Shown piece after piece: positions 57,093-64,000 of a DNA stretch of 64,000 nucleotides; within the stretch, counting starts at the first letter, position 1; every line of letters starts with the position of its first letter. The notes under the pieces are model-generated. The model had not been told where the DNA came from, searched no databases, and saw only the letters and a program-made list of their open reading frames with translations. A program made the translations under genes and the position numbers. Origin of the DNA: Chalara sp. BL73 (taxonomy: Eukaryota > Ascomycota > Leotiomycetes > Helotiales); contig CAKJVC010000058.1 in the NCBI GenBank assembly GCA_918026815.1, positions 372,001-436,000 of the forward strand, given 5' to 3'.

Positions 57093-58990
57093 TTATACCC
57101 ATTCTACAACACATATCCTTTCTATCCATCCTCCGCCTTGCTCCGCTGGACGGTTTTGCCTACACCTCACTGTAGCCCTTTTTGACTGTAGTTCCCGCTG
57201 TATCGTTTCTCCCCAAACCCTCCGATCACAGTCTACCGTTGGGCTAGTAAAGTCTGCATATCCACCCCATCCCGGCTCGCCGTCCGCTTCCAGTGAGATG
57301 AGCCACTGCGCGACCTTTCCATGCAGAATTGACTCCCAGATCCCTTCGCGCCTGCGTTCCGCAAAGAGCATCGAGAGTGCTTCATTTCGAAGACTGGGTA
57401 TTCGACACTTGGTTGCGCAGAGGTATAGGGCTGGTATTATTCGTGGCTCACTCGCAAATGTTTCTATACCTTTTTTGATTTGTTAGCTAGGTTTGTAAGA
57501 ACATCTAATAAATTGGCGTGCGTACCCATTCCATAATCTGCGTTGGCATTTTCATACGTAATAACGTCTCGACAAACACCAAGCAGATACTCAAAGTGCG
57601 ATGTGAGGTCATCATACACTGCTTCTGGTGTCTGTAACATGCCAGACAGGCGGAGAAGAAGTATCGTAACCTCAAATCTCATAGAGTCAGGGCGTGTCAG
57701 GGGGTGAGCGGCAGAATCAACCAGGTAGAGTCTTAGCATAGGGTTGAAAGCCGCGAACCAGAGGTTAATTTTCTGGAGGAATCCTTCCCGAATCGAAATC
57801 CACTCTTCCGGTATTTCTTCCACCGGGGTAAAGTGGTATCTTAACGAACGCAAGAAGGAGTTGTATGCATCCACAACAAGAATCTGACGGAACTGCCTCG
57901 CCTCATCGAGATTTGCGAACTGATATGGGTATAGAGGGTTTGAGTTGGTGCTAGGAACGTATGCTATATATGAACATTCGGAGTCGATCCCAAGCGCAAA
58001 TTTAGCTTGTATATCGACACCCATGAAAAGGCGGGTAACACTAGGGTCCACAATAGTCCCAGCGGCGGGCTGTGGACTCGAGAATGGTGTGGATAGGGGC
58101 GATGAACGACCGGTAGCTAGTATTTTGCGGCCAAAGTGAATATGCTGGATAGCAAACCCACCGTTGTCTGCAAAGAAATCGAAGTATGCTAGTGTAATAG
58201 CCGAGACTAGTGTTTCTCTCGCACCGGTGCCGGATTGCAGCGCATCTATCGAGGTTCGAAGCTCGAGGATAGCTTTTTGATACTGGAATAGAGCAAATTC
58301 GTGATGCGGGTTCTGGACATTGGATAGTCTGCGCATGTAGGCCCATTTGCAATCCAGATCAAAGCTTTTGATCAAGGCCCCGGAGGCAACAATAGCATGT
58401 CGCACGCATGAGTTAGTATTTGACTCTTGCAGCATGATCTGCTTGAATACACTAGACTCATCTCCTCCCCGCGCATAAAGAGATAACGGCGCTTTATCGA
58501 TGTAAGTCTGAAAGTACCGCCGCTCTTGCTCATTCAAGTCGAGGCTGGATGGCGTATATAGATATGATCCCGGCGATGGTGTTCGCAATAATGAAGATGA
58601 GCTTGAATTAGCTGACCGGTGTTCATAGCCATCACACTTCCAGCCTGACTTCGCACATCTCACACAGCCTGGTTTCTCCTCTCCACATTTCAATCTCCTC
58701 ACTAGGTGGAGTCAGTATCATGCTAATAGTATATGTTGTTGATTTTATAGAGACTATTGCAGTGAAACCCTTAATTTATGGTGGATGATGAAATAGAGAA
58801 GACAAGCAGAACACGCGAGATATGCCCAACCAGGAACTCCACCAGCACGGACTTACTCCTACACTCGTCAGCAAGCGAAGGTTAAAATTCAGCTCGGGAA
58901 ATCCTACTTGCAAGTGATGCATCCTGTCTTACTTCGAGGGGTAGATGCTCTTTGTCTAATTCTTTGCTTGGGTGGTTCTGAAGCACTCAT
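57093..58990 (-). CDS. Zn2Cys6 transcription factor, fungal TF domain (first acceptor doubtful)
   Basis: Deduced exons are complement(57093..57469, 57526..58703, 58908..58990), about 545 aa if the first acceptor is accepted. Exon 1 encodes MSASEPPKQRIRQRASTPRS then KTGCITCK. Exon 2 continues RRLKCGEEKPGCVRCAKSGW and KCDGYE, completing a six-Cys cluster. The PF11951-type domain follows (ESNTNSCVRHAIVASGALIK, LFQYQKAILELRTSIDALQS). Intron 2 (GTACGC...AAAAAG, with a GCTAAC branch) joins DYGMG to IETFASEPRIIPALYLCATK and CRIPSLRNEALSML. The frame into RRLKC needs exon 2 to begin AGTGAGG, but the bases before it are CCT, and the nearby CTAG acceptor gives the wrong frame. The gene either uses a rare acceptor or has lost one. 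Confidence 0.75.
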
Positions 58991-61404
58991 TTTTGCCTAT
59001 GTCATGGGGAATTGCTTCGGTGACAAGCTTTAAAAGATGCGCGCTGAATTTATGTGCTCACAACCGGATATAAAGGGAAGCAGGACTAGGAACTGGCATT
59101 TAGAAAATGTAAATTGGCTTCTCAAGAAACAGGTGCCATGGCCACCTAGAGAAGACATGAGAGCATATAGCCCCCAATCACGGACAGCCCAAGAATACGC
59201 GGATGGGGCGTTAGTGGGCCTACTATACAGAATCTTGGGGCAGGAAAGTTGACATGCTGGGCCCTATGACACCGTCGGATGATTCTAAGTTAGAGCCCTT
59301 ACCCATGTTGGAGTGGTACAAGTTATGCTGCACAAGCAATTACAGTATTGGTCAGCATGGTACTGCCATGCAAACGGAAAAATAGCTAATTCCGTCGCAT
59401 TCACCACTATCCAGTATTGGGTAAAGTTCCCATAGATTGACTAGCTCCAACCGTAGTGCAGAAGGTTACCTAAAGTCCAGGACTTCCCAGCACCCCAGGC
59501 GTTGGCTGTTTTAAAAGCGGAGAATTGCCATGCATACTGTACTCATACTGTTACCGTCCATTGGGAAATTCTTGGCTTGCAGATGACTTTAAAAGGTGGA
59601 ACTTTTGGAGCGCAGTGGGGAAACGGACTACAATATCAAGCGCGACGCTCAATGAGTAATGTCCTCAGGGGCTTGGACGGGGCATTGTATGGAATGACAT
59701 ACGGATAGGGATAATTGATAGGTCGAAGTGATGCCGTGTAGAAGGGGGTTAGTGGTATCTGAATAGGGCTGCATGCTCCCCCGAAACTCCGTAGCAAGCG
59801 GCTGATTGGGGCATAAGCGCGCATACCCCCAACAGCCCCGGGCCACCCACCAGGAGAGAGGCGGTCTCTTGGTCTAGTAAGTAAGTATAAGAATAAGCAC
59901 AGCCAGTGCTGGCTGTATGGTAGTTTTGGGACAGGGGGGCGTCCATTATTTTTAACGGCCGAAGTAACGAGCCTAGAGATACTGAATGCCACTGAAAGCG
60001 GGGGGTGTATGAGGCTTCTTTCATGTGGCGCGGCGGCGGCGGCGGCGGTGGCTTCTCTTGGGGCCCACTCAAAGTTTCTATGCAGCATTGGCCCGAACCA
60101 TCAAATATCACCTAGCAGCCCCTTTTCCAATTCCTGTATTCGTACTGTGAGGACTTGGGCGATTCTAGAGGAAGAAAGCTGGAATACGCGGTTCGCTTAT
60201 TTCTACTTTGGGAGTAGTTCCTTGACTTTCTTGGTTACAGGTCCTGTGCTTGCAATCGGCTAGCAGAATTGGGACAGGTGACGGCATACTGCCGTTTTTA
60301 ATCTTGCGAGAAACATTTGTGAAACGGTGAAACTACAAGTTTACAATGACCCCTTGAGTTGCACTCTATTGGAAGAACTGAGATATGCTCATGCATGCTA
60401 TTGCGCCTTGTGTTGGGGGTTTAAGCTTAATAAAACATCATCATATGGTCCCCTGGCTCTGGCACCGCCTGGAAAGCAGTGTAAGAAGCTTGACCCTCAC
60501 AACTATCTAGCCTAGGTTGATCCCAGATTCCCAGACACTACACGCCCAACCGACATCTGCATCTTTGTGGTGGCTAGCGGTCTCCGCGGTCTGGTCGGTA
60601 GATCTAGCCCATTCTGTGAGCTACAACTGGTGATTGATCAATATAAGTTAATTAAAAGCTGCTGTAAGATATTCACCTACATGTTCTATTAGTCGAACCA
60701 AGCTAAAAGTCTTTTTTGGAATTTTGATGGGCGGCGGCGGACAGCGGAATAGCGGGTCAATGCCAAGCCGCGACGTTTTGACAGGCGCCAAGATTCGCGC
60801 CAGGCACCAACATTCTAGCGCAAGGCTCAACTTTTGTTTGTCTTTCATCTCATGTTGAAATTTATTTTTAAGTTTGCCCCTCGTCGAAGATACATAAATT
60901 ACAATTACTACTTTGCTATTTCCCTAGCATCCGAATTCGCCTCTTGATCCTTCTTTTTCGTTAATCTGCGAACTCTGCCATACTGCTCGTCTGTCGAGGC
61001 CTCATCCAATCCGTTTCTCTACGCACCACACTCAACGCATAACACATCTAGACTCAGCCGCCCAAGATCCCTCCTTCTACTGTGCCTCGCACAGACATCA
61101 CTCCATACCTCCTTAGGATACCGGCTTGCTTGGTTTTTAAGCTTATTTTGAGCACATAAGGCAGCCAAGTCTACCTTAAAGAACATCTGCCGCACCAATA
61201 CGACCTGCAAGATTCAACACTAGTCTGCACAGTCTTTCCCGCACCCCTTAGCAGCGCAACTTATTACTGTTTTACAACTCATCTCAAACGCTCGTACTGC
61301 TGCGGATTGCTGACGACGACCTTTCCATCAAAGCTCCTGCACGCCACACATCAATTTATGGTTCATAATCAGACACATCGAACTCGTTTCTAACAGCCGG
61401 CATT
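58991..61404. other. Gene-free region and DPH3 leader, 2.4 kb
   Basis: No gene recognised. ORFs at 59636-60111 overlap on both strands and are shadows of one another. The last 500 bp before 61405 are pyrimidine-rich and probably the DPH3 promoter and leader. Confidence 0.45.
60028..60048. repeat. (CGG)n microsatellite
   Basis: About seven GCG/CGG triplets in a row, unusually GC-rich for this window. Confidence 0.85.
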
Positions 61405-62020
61405 ATGGCGGAAAATATCTATGATGAAATAGAGATCGAGGATATGACATACGACTCAACCCTTGAAATATATCATTATCCTTGCCCGTGTGGAGATAGG
61501 TTCGAAATCGGCATCGCAGATCTACGCGATGGTGAGGATATAGCCGTCTGCCCAAGCTGTAGCTTGATGATCAGGGTTGTATTTGAGGTTGTACGTGATT
61601 ATCTCTTATCTCCTAAGTAGCTTTCATTGTATTACGCCGAAGCTGATTCGGTCATGTACCTTTTGTTTTCTCTCCTTTTCCTTTGGACATGTGCCACATG
61701 GTAGTCTCTCTATGCTCACGTAGGGAGTGCAACATCACTCAGGCTTTACCTCGCACTCTCAGCCACATTGCAAGTTTCTACTTTATGCTTTTAGTATGCT
61801 AGTTACAGCATGTGCGAGAGAGGCGGCCTGATTAGGAAAGGATTGCGGCATCCTCGGCAGTGTGTCAGCAGAGACATCCCGCATTTCCCTCACTCCAGCT
61901 TTTGATCTCAAAGCCGAGTGTGTGCTAATAACATTTAATATGCAGGACGCTCTCCCGAAGCCGGAAGAACCAGCCGCGGCAGAACCGCCAGCGGCACAAC
62001 AAGCACCCATTGTAGCTTAA
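61405..62020 (+). CDS. DPH3: Diphthamide biosynthesis protein 3 (CSL zinc protein)
   Basis: Two exons, 61405..61590 and 61946..62020, encode 86 aa; yeast Dph3/Kti11 is 82. MAENIYDEIEIEDMTYD leads to the zinc site CPCGDRFEIG (Cys27, Cys29) and VCPSCSLMIRV (Cys49, Cys52). Dph3 gives electrons to Dph1-Dph2 for the first step of diphthamide synthesis on eEF2 and, as Kti11, supports Elongator. The intron is 355 nt, several times longer than others here, with donor GTACGT and acceptor TGCAG. It is placed just before the Asp codon that continues the family's 'V/I-D' sequence. The Ala/Pro-rich tail (PEEPAAAEPPAAQQAPIVA) is typical of filamentous fungi. Confidence 0.94.
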
Positions 62021-64000
62021 TTGGGTACTTCAAACTAATGCTCAATACGTGTAATGAGATTAGCACCAATGATTCAGGAAGATGGCTTTTCGCAGTCAGC
62101 TCAACACATCAGAAACCTGTCTGTTCCCCCCAGGTATGACTGAATACCTTGTTCCAGTGATCTATCCATACGAAGCATTTATGATTTTCGGTTATGCCTA
62201 AACATGGTGCTGAACAAAAGTTCCAGACATGGCTGATTTCAGGGTGTCAGAGGATTAATTGATGGACCTACCAAAGCCCTGGACGTCGTCTCCATCGCAA
62301 GGCTGTGTTGAACACAAGGTGGGATAGCGGCACGGACCACCCAAAGTTAACATTGGGACTATCGCTGTTCAATGAAACAGTGAAGCAAAATCTGGCTAGA
62401 ATGGTGATTGGCTTATCAAGAGGCTTCGAGCAAGTAGATAATTTTTGTGACATCTGATAGTTAAGAATTATGACGCTGTTATGGGTCCTGGGATGCTACA
62501 TTCCTGTCATGTGAAAGACAACTCCCCCCAAGTCACTACCATCTTCGCTTATGCATGCTCCCAAGCTGCGGATGCCAATAGATAAGTCAAAATGTGGCTC
62601 GCATATTGGAACATTTGGAGCGCTGATTGATTTACTATGCTTACAATAACACCTATTTTTGAGCTACTGGTAGGTTTGGTAAAGCTCTTTGTTAGGCTCC
62701 CCAATTGAAGAGGCAACGCACGTCAGGCACTCTTGCACCCAAAATAAGTGGGACTAATCATGACTACGCCTCCTAAAAGGAAATCTACTATTTTGGACAA
62801 CAAACGTCTTTCATCAGCTTACACGAAGCTGGCTTGCCAAGTCAGTAAAGCATGCACATTAGATGTTACCTCTACCCCCCACTAAACCCCTCCCCCCCTT
62901 TTTTTAAAAAAAATAAAATAAAAAATAATGTTCCCTGGTTATCTTTACCGTCTAATGAACTCTCATCCTAATGACAGTTGACATTCCATGATGACCTGTT
63001 GTTGTTTTTACTTCGTATAAATTCCAAGCGTCCAAGAATAACCTCGAGCCCCCAGCCCCTACCTCGGTGCTATCACGTGTGCATCTTACGCACGGAACAT
63101 TCAGGAGCTAAGATTGCAGGTAAAAGCATTTACAGTAAGAGGGAGAAAAAGATGTGGGCATCCGCATATGTGGATACGGAACTAAAGCGGGACATCTCGA
63201 GGTCTCGTTCATTGCTTTATCTGATCACCCCCATGTTTTTTGCGACTCCAGTGTCGCAACTTTGAGATGGTTTCGTTTATTTTTTCTCTCGAAGGAAGTT
63301 CATTACCGCATTGACATTGCATCATAACTAGCTTCCCTTGGCTAACCCCATAATGGTGGATGTAAATGAATGTTGGGAGAGAAGCAACCCTGGTATCGAG
63401 ATTGGGAAAGGTGGAAGTAGAAGCATAGCTCATAGTAAGTGAAATCGCGTCTATTAATGTAATCGGCCCTTGAATGGGTCCATTACATATGGAGTATTCA
63501 GAGCAAATAACATTGACCTTTTTCTGATGGGGAGCAACGGAAATGATGTTGGATGGAGCATAAGAGTTAGTAAGAATCATAAATGTATTATCAGTCAAGG
63601 AAAATGTAAGCAGGTCTCCTTTAAATATATATATGTTCTGAAAAGTCTTTAGATCTATAACATTATTTTTTTCACAACTTTAGGCATACTGATGATCATC
63701 ACAGGAATCATAGATATCAAGCCCCAAGCTTCTATACTTGAAATTTCCCTAGTCATGCTCCTTTCGACAGATTCAGTCTTGTAGCCTAGAAACAGGGTAC
63801 GAATCCGTACAAACCCAAAATCCATAATTCGGTTAATACTTTTATAAAGGAAAGCCTAGATCTGAGCCTAGAAGCCAGAGCATGCAAGCTGTAGTGCTCC
63901 CTGCATCTGCTTTTCTTCAAATAATTGTTATCTTTGTGATATACCATCCTTTAACCATCTTTGCTCCAACATCTCTGAAGCATATAAAAGAACATTGAAT
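62021..64000. other. Gene-free right edge, 2 kb
   Basis: No gene recognised. A low-complexity C/T/A block lies at 62878-62928. Confidence 0.5.
63983..63990 (+). promoter_or_regulatory. TATAAAAG near the edge
   Basis: A good TATA-box match close to the window end, possibly for a plus-strand gene that starts beyond 64000. Confidence 0.25.

Noticed and set aside
59636..60111. 150-codon minus ORFs near the CGG repeat
   Set aside because: Overlapping frames with low-complexity Ala/Pro runs from the microsatellite; no gene-like motif.

Overview
The window is nuclear DNA of a filamentous ascomycete (Pezizomycotina). The evidence is many short GT-AG introns (about 47-90 nt), Zn2Cys6 regulators, GPI-type surface proteins, and fungal forms of cytosolic ribosomal proteins, frataxin, AP-3 sigma, Ctf8 and Dph3. 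A leotiomycete is a guess. About 22 genes in 64 kb, with several gene-free stretches of 1-4 kb, make the region gene-sparse. There are no rRNA genes, convincing tRNA genes, CRISPR arrays or intact transposons.

Layout. 0.7-14.7 kb: a basic orphan protein rich in psi-K-x-E motifs, a secreted CAP protein, a single-pass surface protein, ribosomal protein eS8, a BLOC1S1-like protein, a small multi-pass membrane protein and a Cys-repeat ORF. 14.7-18.8 kb: no gene seen. 18.8-25.7 kb: an 84-aa membrane protein, Ctf8, a spliced 30-codon microgene, eS6, and a membrane-anchored coiled-coil protein. 26.9-36.7 kb: a decay zone with a dead Zn2Cys6 regulator, an intact DUF2470 membrane protein, a dead class III aminotransferase, a further unidentified relic and an intact 10-exon MFS transporter. 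37.4-45.5 kb: an acidic orphan, a protein with three zinc clusters, a histidine phosphatase with a C-terminal PCNA-box-like motif, and a GPI-type mucin-like protein. 46.5-53.1 kb: housekeeping genes in divergent pairs (leucyl-tRNA synthetase with a 131-aa small membrane protein; AP-3 sigma with frataxin). 54-64 kb: an F-box-like relic, a Zn2Cys6 regulator with a doubtful first splice acceptor, and DPH3 with a long intron.

Most genes are unrelated housekeeping functions. The only stretch that reads like a former functional cluster is 26.9-36.7 kb (regulator, membrane protein, aminotransferase, relic, transporter). Its broken members carry stops of the C-to-T/G-to-A type expected from repeat-induced point mutation or drift. 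Exon boundaries were deduced by eye from splice motifs, reading frame and family resemblance; no transcript data were used.
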